In this document: positions 11,079 to 20,830 of the stretch, piece after piece | How positions within the stretch are numbered: the first letter of the stretch is position 1 | Layout: every line of letters begins with the position of its first letter | Assembly: GCA_947034885.2 (NCBI GenBank) | Contig: OX344749.2 | Location: forward strand, 28,101,501-28,165,500 | From: Thuidium tamariscinum | Lineage: Eukaryota; Streptophyta; Bryopsida; Hypnales; Thuidiaceae | Length of the DNA stretch: 64,000 bases | Direction of reading: 5' to 3' | Position numbers and translations under genes: made by a program | Notes under the pieces: generated by a model | Database searches by the model: none | Seen by the model: only the letters and a program-made list of their open reading frames with translations | What the model was told of the DNA's origin: nothing

Positions 11079-11456
11079 CTAGATTTTGGGACTTGTGACG
11101 ACGACGCTGCTGCTCCTCCTCCTATTCCGGACTGCCGGTGTAGCGTCGGCGGCTGGGACTTGCCATGTTGCAGCAATCCAGATGTAGGGGGAGGCTTCTT
11201 GTTTCCGCCATAGCCAAAATTCGCCACACATGAGTACCTGTGCAATTTTTACAAGCCCGGCACAGTTCTCTGCAATCTTACGGGCAATCTCGATCACTGC
11301 AGGAACAGAGGAAGTGATCGATCGACACTCACAGCAATTGCCCTGCTTTCCGAGCTTGAAAATACTCACAAGCATTGTACCCACCGCACCGTGAACAACA
11401 CATTGCGATCGAATCACGATTAGCGATCCATCTAGTCGAAGCCTGAGTATATTCAT
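11079..11456 (-). pseudogene. Possible diverged ACT-like fragment related to the bHLH C-terminus
   Basis: A minus-strand frame begins with ATG at 11454-11456 and runs 125 codons. Part of it, AVGTMLVSIFKLGKQG followed later by VIEIARKIAENC, has the same order as [15 protein letters not shown] and [12 protein letters not shown] in the last exon of the SMF gene about 1 kb away. This suggests a diverged copy of the ACT-like domain, but the match is short and by eye. It has no bHLH. It could instead be an unrelated or non-coding frame. The overlapping frame at 10868-11245 was not accepted. Confidence 0.25.
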
Positions 11457-11794
11457 GACGACGTGTACGCTAAGCTAGCTACAAATTAAGCTTCATTCCA
11501 AGGAATTTAATTTATAAATAGGTATCCAGACGACCAGCTAGCTAGCGTGGTTTGTTCTACAATTGGTGATCGATGCACACCAACAGTAAGTATCGGTTGC
11601 AACACATCATCAATGAGTTCGCCATGAATTTGTAGTGGTTTCGTACTTAGCCTTCAACTCGTGGTTTATTTATTGCGAACCATTGCAAAAGAGAGCCCTG
11701 CGAACTTGCTGCAAAAGTTTTGGACACGGAACCAATGCACATCCAGGTCATATCTACACTGTTGCAAAAGCTTTGGCCATCTCAAATTCTTACA

Positions 11795-12120
11795 AATACG
11801 CAAATATTGCACAATTTTGTACTAAAATAAACCATTAATTTCAAACACTTGTGAATAATAAGTCCTTCCATATCCGTTACAAAAACTATTGCAATCTCTC
11901 CCTTCAGGACTAGTAAGTGATAATCCTCGGCAGTGATTGATGGTTTCATGCCAGGGATCGAGATCGATCTGGCATGCGAGGGTCCGGCAGAGCTAGAATT
12001 ACAAGGTGTACAGAGAGGCGAAGGTCGGGTGGATTGCGCCTGCAATCTCGTCGTCCACGTTCATGCAGCATAGGGTGCGCCGATCTGGACGTGGAAAGAA
12101 TACGGCGTTCCTCCGTGAAT
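11795..12120 (-). pseudogene. Partial tandem duplicate of the SMF last exon and 3' flank
   Basis: This roughly 325-bp block repeats the sequence starting near 12125. Shared phrases include GGCGAAGGTCNGGTGGATTG, GTGATTGATGG, ATCTGGACGTGGAA and, in the 3' flank, AAAACTATT. On the minus strand it retains the end of the SMF frame (GAIHPTFASLYTL then stop, compare [15 protein letters not shown]), but the upstream part is shifted out of frame and the rest of the gene is missing. It is therefore a decayed tandem copy of the gene's 3' end, downstream of the intact gene. Confidence 0.75.
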
Positions 12121-12301
12121 GCTTGCAAATACATTGCGTAATGTTGTGCTAAACCACTGCAAACAATTGTCAATACATTTCTGCTAGTCCTCGCGTTACC
12201 GATGTAAAACTATTCCAAACTCAGCCTTATGTATGTACTAGTGATCGATGATACCCGGCGGTGATTGATGGATTCAGGGATTGAGAGCTGTGTGGGTGGA
12301 G

Positions 12302-15300
12302 CTAGAATTGCAAAGCATGAAGGGAGGCGAAGGTCTGGTGGATTGCGCGTGCAATCTCGTTCACATTCGTGCAACTTAAGGCGCCCATCTGGACGTGGAA
12401 GGAGTAGAGCACGGTGTGGCCCACGGTGGTGATGTTGGTGTGCAGCACCGTGAGCGCCAGGCTCTCCAGCGTCACGACCGTGCGAAGCAACTGACCCGCG
12501 CGACGAGTTGCCATGATCTTCACCAGCGCCGCCGCAGGATCCGAAGACGACGATGACCCCGACCCCGGTACCGGCGCCGACACCAGCTTCACTTCCACCG
12601 AGGCCATGTCTGAACGCGCTTCCCCTACCACCACGCCATTTTCGAGACTCCACGGGTGCAATGTCGTAGATGACGAAGCTGGGACGGATATCATTTGCCC
12701 GAGTGCTGGGTAGCTGCCGCTCAGTTGTGGCCCGTGTCGTGTGCTTGCAAAATTTCCAGCACCCAGGTTGATGCTTCCGGTGGAAGACGCGCCCAGCAGA
12801 AATGGGCTTGGATCCACCAATCTCTGCAAAGCAGGGAGTAATTCTTTCAGCCATGATTATTAATTGAGTCACTCTAATTTGAGGTCTACATGAACTGGAA
12901 AACTTGAAAGCAGAGTGTTGCTGAATGTAATTTTAAAAACGATTTGAAATCATGCTTCTAAGGTAGTGTCAAGCATACGAAGTACAGAAGACTGACTTTG
13001 CAATATTTTTTCAACGATTTTGCAATGACCACCATAAATTAGTTAACAATTGTGCAATAATTTTGTACAGCATATCGCAGCTTATTTGCAACTACTTGAG
13101 ATGAAAATAGTTTCTGCAACAGTTTAGGCATATAGATGTGCAAATGTTGGATCCTTTTTCGAGACTTATGCAGCATGTTTTCGGCCCATTTGCACTGGTT
13201 TGCAATAGATCGACCATGAGTTTAAGGCAAAGTACGGAACCGCTACAAATCTATGGAAAAATAATTGAGGTTGTGTTGCAACCGGTACTTCAGAACTGTT
13301 ATTCTGACATGACTATTTGGGAATTGAGTGGTAATAGAAATTGTGTAGAGCCGTTAATACCTGCGGGCTATGGAAAGCGAAAGGCGTCTGTAATTGGCTG
13401 AATTGCGGTTCAGGATTTGGCATGGCGAGTCGACTTGTGGGGGTCCCGGCGGTGGTAAGATCACTGTACGCTCGCCGCCTCTTTTGCGATTGCAGGCAGT
13501 GCAGGAGATGCTCCAGCTCCTTCACGAATTCAATGGCTCCACCAACTATGGATGCTTGGTCACCCTGCAAATTAAATCACCATCGCATCAGCGAATGTTA
13601 ATATTTCGGAACCACGGGGCACAAGGGATTTTCAAGAGTTTATCATGATCATAGTTATGAAACGGAGTTGAGAACTAAGAAGGTGGTAACATTTGGTTCA
13701 ATTGAGATGTGAGACTCCGTTTCATTTCCTTCATGATTATTTTGTAAGCTCTTTAAACTCCCTTCTGATTTTACTTGGAAACTATGACATACGGAATCGA
13801 TATGAAAGTAATTCTTGATGCACGATGATGTGTTACCTTCTGGACATATGAGCCAGGCATGAGAGCACGGAGAGCGGCCAAATGCTCGTTCATCTGCCTC
13901 CGACGATTCCTTTCCACCGCAATATGAGTCATTCGCTGGCTCTCCACATCATCGCTGAGCTTCGGCAGTTTCGACCTCTTCCTCTTCGCCGTCAATTGCT
14001 TCACCATGATCTCTTGCGCTCCCGACATAGAGTGAGCACCTCCCTCGGGAATACTACTCTCCCGTGAATGACTAACATACTTCACGGCAGCCTCATCAGG
14101 AGCAATTGCAGCTGCAGAAGTGGAAGGACCAAAGCTGCTGCTGCTGATCTCCATGGCGTAGTCCGTAGACACGAATTGATCCGCCACCTTGGTGAAGCCG
14201 GATATGACACTGCAGGGGGAGCCTAATGGCTCCTTGTGGGAGACCACTCCAGATCTCGTCGGAAGCTCTGAAAACATGTTGGAAGATTGCCAGGAAGATT
14301 TCACAGAATTGAGTTGTGGCTGTTGCTGCTGTTGCTTGAGTAGGCCCGCATTATCAAGGCGACGGAAACTTGCATGTCGCATTAGCGGTCCCGAGGTATA
14401 ATTCTTCGAGACATGGCTCGATTCTAGAGCCGTTGAAGTGGTAAATGCGTTCAGCGGTCCAAACAAATCAGGGCCCAGTTGACTACCAGCGTAGTGATTG
14501 AGATGAACCCGAACTTGCCCCTGCACATGATGGAAAAAAAAAGTATTTTTGAAGCTTACGACGCCCAAACCAGTAAATGATGATGAGTATTTAAGTTACA
14601 ATGATGTACGCCACTGGGAAAACTTTGCCATTTCTACGAATTTCTTTTCAGTATGTACCGAGCGATGTAAGATAAACTCGACCGGACTTTTGGAGTGCTA
14701 AATTTTTGGAAAGCCTGGCAGATTGACAACGAGGACTCGGAGAAGGAGTACCCCTGGAGTACCGCAATCAACCCAGGACTGATATAGAATGAGAAGTACT
14801 TGTGATCCAGTACCTTTTCCTTGACACGCCTACTGTTTGCTTCTAGTTCAGTCATCTCCTGCTGGAGCTGTTGCTGTTGCAACGGATCGGACGAGCGTAC
14901 TAAACACAAAAGCCAAGTGAAGCTTATACCGTGGACCCGAACTATCTAAGGACCCACCTCTACTTAAATGGACTTTTTTTTCCCCATCAAATGAACCAAT
15001 GAAGGTCACTCAGTCATTGTAACTAGCCTGTTGACCATGTGGTAGGCTGTACATGGTTGAACTGGGCGTGTTACGAGCACAGCATGAAGAAGACGGGTTC
15101 CAAGGACAGACGCAAAACGAGACAGGTCGTCGGCAGTCCTACGCTTGCCTGGGGATCTTACTTACCCCTTCAAGAGCAGGATGGTAATATGTTGGTGGAG
15201 CTGGCAACCATGAAGAAACTGCGGAATGATCGAATTCCGGAGCCTGAGGATTGGTAATTTGGAGACCTCGTGAAGACTCGGCTCCTTCTTCTTCGTCAAC

Positions 15301-15636
15301 GGGTATCGAGATCTCGTCGAACAGAGTGGAACTCTGTTGTTGAGAAAGCTGTGTCGACGTCTTCAAGAACACTTGGCTGTCGCCGCTGTCGCAGGCACTG
15401 GAGCCTGTTGTGGAAGGTAACAGGAACGTGGAGCCGCTGCAGGCGGCTTCCAGAGGACTGGCCATGGTGGGCATGAGCGTTTCGTCAAACGGGTCCAGGA
15501 GTGTTGGGTCATTGGAATTCCAAAACGTTCGTGCAGGAGGAATGAGTTGCTGCATCGCCTCCAGGGAGTCCATGATGCGTTTGATCAGCTTCTGTTCATT
15601 CCGGACCACTTTCAGCATCAGTGTATGACATCCCAT
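12302..15636 (-). CDS. SMF: SMF/FAMA-like group Ia bHLH transcription factor
   Basis: Exons on the minus strand: 15636-15162, 14899-14814, 14520-13837, 13564-13361 and 12823-12302 (stop TAG), giving 1971 nt and 656 residues in frame. All introns are GT-AG (262, 293, 272 and 537 bp). The bHLH is at about residues 384-440; the basic region starts [18 protein letters not shown] and holds the His386/Glu390/Arg394 set that binds E-boxes. Helix 1 ends at YVQK, and a phase-0 intron separates it from [19 protein letters not shown] basic stretch (KRKRSKLPK) before it is a likely nuclear signal. Residues about 555-656 form the ACT-like domain typical of SPCH/MUTE/FAMA proteins ([16 protein letters not shown]), with a Gly/Ser insert. 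The N-terminal half is Gln/Ser-rich and little conserved. In land plants these nuclear factors drive stomatal lineage steps with ICE/SCRM partners; the role here is inferred. The exon 1 donor (AA then GTAAGA, 15162) was chosen over one 4 bp earlier because it keeps frame. The start ATG at 15636 is uncertain; an upstream exon is possible. Confidence 0.92.
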
Positions 15637-15765
15637 TAATTAAATGAAGGATGTATGTGCTACGTTTCTACGTTTTTCCGTAAAAGGTATAACCACAGTT
15701 AACAAATGGGAAGTGAACATACCACGAAAACTCGTACTCAGAGATGAAAAGTGCTGCAATGCAGC

Positions 15766-15776
15766 GATATATATTA
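15766..15776 (-). promoter_or_regulatory. Possible TATA element of the SMF gene
   Basis: The minus strand reads TAATATATATC about 130 bp before the proposed SMF start codon, a plausible TATA box. No transcription start evidence is available. Confidence 0.3.
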
Positions 15777-17386
15777 CGCTGAAGCCCTTGCATTGCTTAA
15801 GAAGTTAAATAGGGGCAATGTGAGGAATAGTTGCAAGGCTTTGTGATATGACTTGATATCTATTGACTGTACTTGTTAAGAACAAATCGGTTGTGCAAAC
15901 TTACATATGTATGTGCTGCTTGACGTAGCTTCTGTGCTCAAGTCATTTTGTGAACTCCACTGCTTGACTGACATGGGAATCGCAATGGCGTTTTCTCTGC
16001 ACAGACAATGTCACCTTTGAAAACAGGCAAGCAAAGCTTGTATAAACATACGGAGTGTTCTAACTGTCTCTCCAGATCCAATGATGTTAGCAGATTATAT
16101 ATTAACGTCCCCTCGATCGCTTACGTACAACGCTATTACTACTGGCGACAGTTAGTATACCTTCTTGTGGAAATTCCCATCTCATTTATAGATTCAGGAA
16201 TACCACCGATTGAAGAGTCGACTAGAAACAAGCAGACAATTACCAGAAGAACAACACCAAGTGCTACCTGGTGTTACAGTTCTTCATCCCAGATACTATT
16301 TGACGAGAGTCATTCGAAATACATGCATAAATCGGAAGCACTAGCTCGAAGTTCCAAGCGTTGCATGCTATGAACTATTATTCCTGGCGTTTCCAAAATT
16401 AAACGATGCGGTCTCCTATTTTGAGACCTCCAAGCTTTAGGAAGCTGTACATGATGCGGCCCGAGTAGAGTTTCCTCTGTTCCCGAAGCGAATAATTTAA
16501 AACTGATCTAGCAACACTAGGAGAATGGCGCTCTATAAACACCTCTCAATTTCTCGGTTTGAAACAGAAGCGACCAAGAGCTTGGAGCAGCTATGGAGTA
16601 GCTTGGAGCCAGAGCAAGCTCAGCTCTTCAAACAAATGGCGTCTCCACTGGAACTATCTTCCTCCACTAAATTGCTGCGATATATTCTGGAGTTTTCTGT
16701 AGAGGCTTGGTTTCCACAAGGGAACAAGGATTTAACGATAGAGGCTGGCTGATGGCATAGAATGCCAAATGCAAGTCCATATCCAACATTTAATTGTTGA
16801 TGTAAAATACTCCACTCGCGCGGGCACGGTGAGCTGGAAACGCGTAACTCTCTGGAACCTTTCTACCCAACAAGAGACTTCTTTTTCTGTATATTGATAA
16901 CAACCAGATGAACGTGGAGGTCTAGGGAATATCTGCGCACTTCAACGAGGTGATGGGCAATCCCCAAAGCTAGGAACCTTCCAGTTCTTAATACCAGTTC
17001 ATTTACTCTTCGTAAATGCACTTGCATGCATCTCTATCAGTATTCTACTACAACGGAAACTAGCTCTAATTCTAGTGGAATCGCATCCGCATTCAGAACC
17101 ATGCCTGCCCCTGTCGTTCATGAATTATGACGTAGTCTGAAAATTACCAAAACAGGAAGCTAAGACCATCGTCACTGAGCTGATGTTTTCCACAAAAACA
17201 GCTCGATAAACTGTGAAGGTGTTTCGCGCCGACTACACTTGCTAATTCAAGAGCCTCACTCAACACTAAATTTAATCCATACTTTGTGCATGACTTTCTC
17301 TTAACTTGCCACCACTCAGCTCGCTATGTACACGCAGACCTCACAACGAAACTACACGCAGCGCACAGGCTCAAGCCTAAGTGGAG
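15777..17386. other. Upstream region of the SMF gene
   Basis: This GC-balanced stretch upstream of the SMF gene probably holds its regulatory sequences. Apart from the weak ORF at 16525-16752 no gene is supported. Confidence 0.4.
16525..16752 (+). CDS. Weak candidate small ORF, unrecognised
   Basis: ATG at 16525 in fair context (GAGAATGGC) opens 75 codons. The protein is amphipathic and Leu/Glu-rich (for example LEQLWSSLEPEQAQLFKQMA), which loosely recalls helical DOG1-type segments, but no family is assigned. No introns or partner exons were found. It lies divergently upstream of the SMF gene and could be chance or a fragment. Confidence 0.2.
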   Translation: MALYKHLSISRFETEATKSLEQLWSSLEPEQAQLFKQMASPLELSSSTKLLRYILEFSVEAWFPQGNKDLTIEAG

Positions 17387-17446
17387 GCACGATAGTCAGT
17401 ATTTGTGCAACGAAACTACACGTCGCACAAATACTGACTATCGTGC
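17387..17446. repeat. Perfect 22-bp inverted repeat (hairpin)
   Basis: Bases 17387-17408 (starting GCACGATAGTCAG) are the exact inverse of 17425-17446, with a 16-bp spacer. The spacer phrase CGAAACTACACG also occurs just before the hairpin at about 17348. It lies about 1.75 kb upstream of the SMF start. Confidence 0.9.
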
Positions 17447-17966
17447 TTCATCATAAATTCTTTCCGAGTATTTGAACCCAGCTTGTGAACTAAATTCGAT
17501 CTTCTGCATAATTGAAACACGATCTTCTTCACAATGTAAGCTAGCTATGATCCACAAGAGATACGCGGAGTATGATCACCTCAAAATAACGAATGCGGAG
17601 CACTCCGTCTCAAGCGGAGCATGCACGCGCGCCACTGTAGCTGCTATTAATACCACAAGTAGAAAATTCTGCGTGAGAATCGTAGAGCTCTAATCTCAAT
17701 AACTAATTCTTTTCACGCCGGTGAGGATGCTGGAGAAAGAATCGAACCGTATGTGGAGCTAGCTGCAGAAGGAGAGACTAGCTGAGGGAATATTACGGTT
17801 GTCCAGAGCTAGCATGGCGTGATGGGAAGCTCGCTCCAATTGCAGTGACAGGCAGTAGCAGCTTGCTAATCGGGGCCTGGTCAGGAATGATCAGCTTGGT
17901 TTATGGAGGGGTATGAAGAGACAGCCCTGGGCTTAAGTTTCGTCGTAGTTTGCTTCTGGACTTCCT

Positions 17967-17998
17967 GGGCTGGGCTGGGCTGGGCCGGGCCGGGCGGG
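17967..17998 (+). repeat. GGGCT/GGGCC repeat, G-quadruplex-type tract
   Basis: Seven GGG runs in 32 bases, separated by one or two bases (GGGCT three times, then GGGCC twice, GGGC and GGG). It meets the usual pattern for a G-quadruplex on the plus strand. Confidence 0.85.
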
Positions 17999-19386
17999 AC
18001 TGGCAGCAGTGGCATAGGTAAGACGGAGCAGGCGAAGTACCGGAGTGTCACTTCCTGGCCTTGTCCATTAGCTCGTTGACATGCCCTTGCAGGATAGGAA
18101 CAGGCAGGCTGCAGACAGCCAGTTTCACCCCATACCTCCCCACAAAATATCCTCCGCAGAAGGCTAATCAAACAATTTACCGGGTGTCCGAACGCCGGGT
18201 TACTTTCTGTGGGGATACAAGATACGGTACTGTACTACAAGTTAGTTTACATGATACTGTAATAGCCCGAGACTCCGCATACTGTATTGTACCGGATCCA
18301 TTCACCAGACAAGTGAGCTTGCATTTACAGTGCGAAATGTGGAAATTCTACTTAATACAATGACATTTAATTCTGTGAAATCGAATGTTAGCTGTGTGTG
18401 ACCGTGCAGCGAAACTCCGCCTTACTGTATTCGGTGTATGGAGACTTTACCGCATTACCCAAGTTACATATTTAAACATACGTATATGCAACCGCTGCAA
18501 GTTGAAGTCGTTTCAAAAATTAAGGGCCAAATCATGGTGAAATTGTAGCCCAGGAGACGGAACTCCCTACTGAAATCTGTGCTTTCACTTTGAAAGAGTG
18601 TGACCACAATTGGGTGGAATTTGAGAAGTTGATGTAGTTACCGCTAATTTACTGCTGGCTGGCGATTGATCCGATCTTTCATAACATAATTCCCTTGATG
18701 ACATTTATGTAAAATAGGCGTACCTGTTGGCATTCTGGAGCCCGGGCTGGAGCATGATATGCATTAAGCGGACTTTAAAACTTCCCAAATCAAAAACGAT
18801 GGGGTAGAAACTAAAATTAAAGTATCACTCCTTCAGTAGAAGGAAAAGGACAATTGATACCAGCTTGTTCCGGGTCTGGATCGATGTCAATTAGCACTGC
18901 GTACAATTTCCTGTGAAATCTGTGATTACTGCCTTCGTGACTGTCTGGAGTTCAATTAAAATTGGAGAGCGCAGATTCAGGCAAGGCCTTCAGTTCACAA
19001 GAATTTTCAGTGTAGTTTTATTAGTCTATTACAAAATTCTTGAGTAAGACTATAATGACGGGAATCAGAACTTAAAAGTTATTTGGAATCCACTACAGTA
19101 GATTGCTTGCATTATCTGATGATGCTTCTCCTTGCTCTAAAGACAAACAGGCTGCAATTGCACATCTTGTAGAACATCTTCCAATTCGCCATTCAAATTC
19201 TCACATGGGAGAGTGGCGGCTTAGAAGTTCACTATTAATACCCGGAGGTAGATTGTCATAAGATAGGGTTCATAGTATTAAGTGTAAAACCATTACCCAC
19301 TATTTAGAAGGTATATCCCCAATAGATATGGTTCCATCTTGAGGTTGGAAAACTCAAAGAATTGTCATATATGAACTCTCTAAGGG
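17999..19386. other. GC-balanced intergenic DNA, no supported gene
   Basis: No coding pattern found. A phrase ACTCCGCNTNACTGTATT occurs twice (about 18271 and 18415). Confidence 0.4.
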
Positions 19387-20038
19387 TCACTTCACATGAA
19401 GCGAGCTTAGAGAAGGGAAAGGAAAAAAGGACAAATTTGTTTAGGTCACTTCACATGGAGGGGAGAGTTAGCAAAGGTACAAGTGCATGGAATAGAAGGA
19501 GAAGGAGAGAGGACAAATCTGTGTGGGTCACTTCACAATTTAGATAAAGGGGAGAGGTAGCAAGGGCACAAGTTCATAGAATAGAAAGGGAAGGGGAAAG
19601 GACAAACCTATATGAGTCACTTCACATAGCGGGGAGAGGCAATGTCAAAGGTACGAGTGCAAGGAATAGAAGGGGTGAAAACAAATTTGTATAAGTCACT
19701 TCATACATATAGGAGAGGTAAGGGAGAGGTAGGAGAGAGGCAACACAGACACAAGTATATGGAATAGAAGGGGAAGGAAAGTGGACAAATCTCTATAGGT
19801 TACTTCATACCAAGGTAAGAAACAACAAAGGCATCATGAGCAGATGAAATAGAAGGAAAAGGAGAAAAGATAGATTTCTTTTAATAACTTCACATGAAAA
19901 GGAGAAGCAACAAGGATACAAGTGCATAGAATAGAAGGAAAAGGACAAATCTCTTTAGGCCACTTCACACCAAAGGAAGAGATAGCAAAGTCATGAGTGC
20001 TTATAATAGAATAGGGCTTAAGGGGAAAGGACATATTT
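19387..20038. repeat. Degenerate minisatellite, about 8 units of 60-100 bp
   Basis: Units carry TCACTTCACATGNAG, a GAGAGGTAGCAAAGGNACAAG-like phrase, TGCATNGAATAGAAGG and GGACAAATCT. TCACTTCA or variants start near 19387, 19446, 19528, 19617, 19696, 19800, 19884 and 19960. The array continues beyond the inserted TIR element as ATCTCTTTAGACTACTTCA from 20762 to about 20830. Confidence 0.85.
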
Positions 20039-20761
20039 GGGTGATTGCAAGAAACACCTGTCCTATTTGTTGTGTTTGGCTGATTTTTTCGGGAGTACTT
20101 TAAAATTAGAAAATTAATTTTTTTTAAATTTGAAAAATATGAATAGTATATATACCTCTAAGATGAAGGTTTTCACTGAAAGAAATGGTTAGAAAAATTG
20201 TCTACGTAGGAGAACTTGAAAAGTGCCAAACCTCTAGAAAATACATACCTTCATGTTTTAATTAGGGAAAAATATAAAAAATAGATATTTTCAAAAAATA
20301 AAAAGTGTAAATTTGCAAAAACTTTATGGAGATGGTCATTCACAAAAAAATCCACCAAAATAATATTTTATATGTTTCAAAATACAAGCAAAAGGGAGCT
20401 CACTTTGTAGACTTCTACACCTCACAAAATTAACTTTTAAAAAAAATCCTTCTCTTGAAAGCTAGAAGTCTATTAGAAGACCATCTCATCCAAATTTCAT
20501 ATTAAAATCATTCAAAAAAGGTATAGCTTAGGTATTAAAAAACCCTAAACTACCAAGTGTGACATCCAATTGGGGTCTATTTTTGGATAGTAAACTATTT
20601 TTGAAAATTATGAAAAAATTATGGAAGGTTTATGATAGTTATGAGTACCATCCCTACTAATCTTGAGTCAATCGGAGCTAAAACACAGAAGTTATGGCCA
20701 AAAAACAAATCAGAATGCAACGTGTGATACAAAATAGGACAAGTGTTTCTTGCAATCACCC
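20039..20761. mobile_element. TIR element family B, copy 2, inserted in the minisatellite
   Basis: The ends GGGTGATTGCAAGAAACAC and its exact inverse (differing from the left end by one base further in) bound 723 bp. The minisatellite unit reads GGACAAATCTCTTTAGG; here it is split between GGACATATTT on the left and ATCTCTTTAG on the right, so the insertion point is visible. It has no coding capacity. A related copy is at 6310-7036. Confidence 0.85.
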
Positions 20762-20830
20762 ATCTCTTTAGACTACTTCATATGTTTACATGAAGATAGC
20801 AAAGGTCAAGAAGTACAAGAGCATGGGATG

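Noticed and set aside
12210..12872. 220-codon minus-strand frame over the SMF last exon
   Set aside because: It is a frame shadow of the SMF exon 5, which carries the conserved ACT-like domain in another frame.
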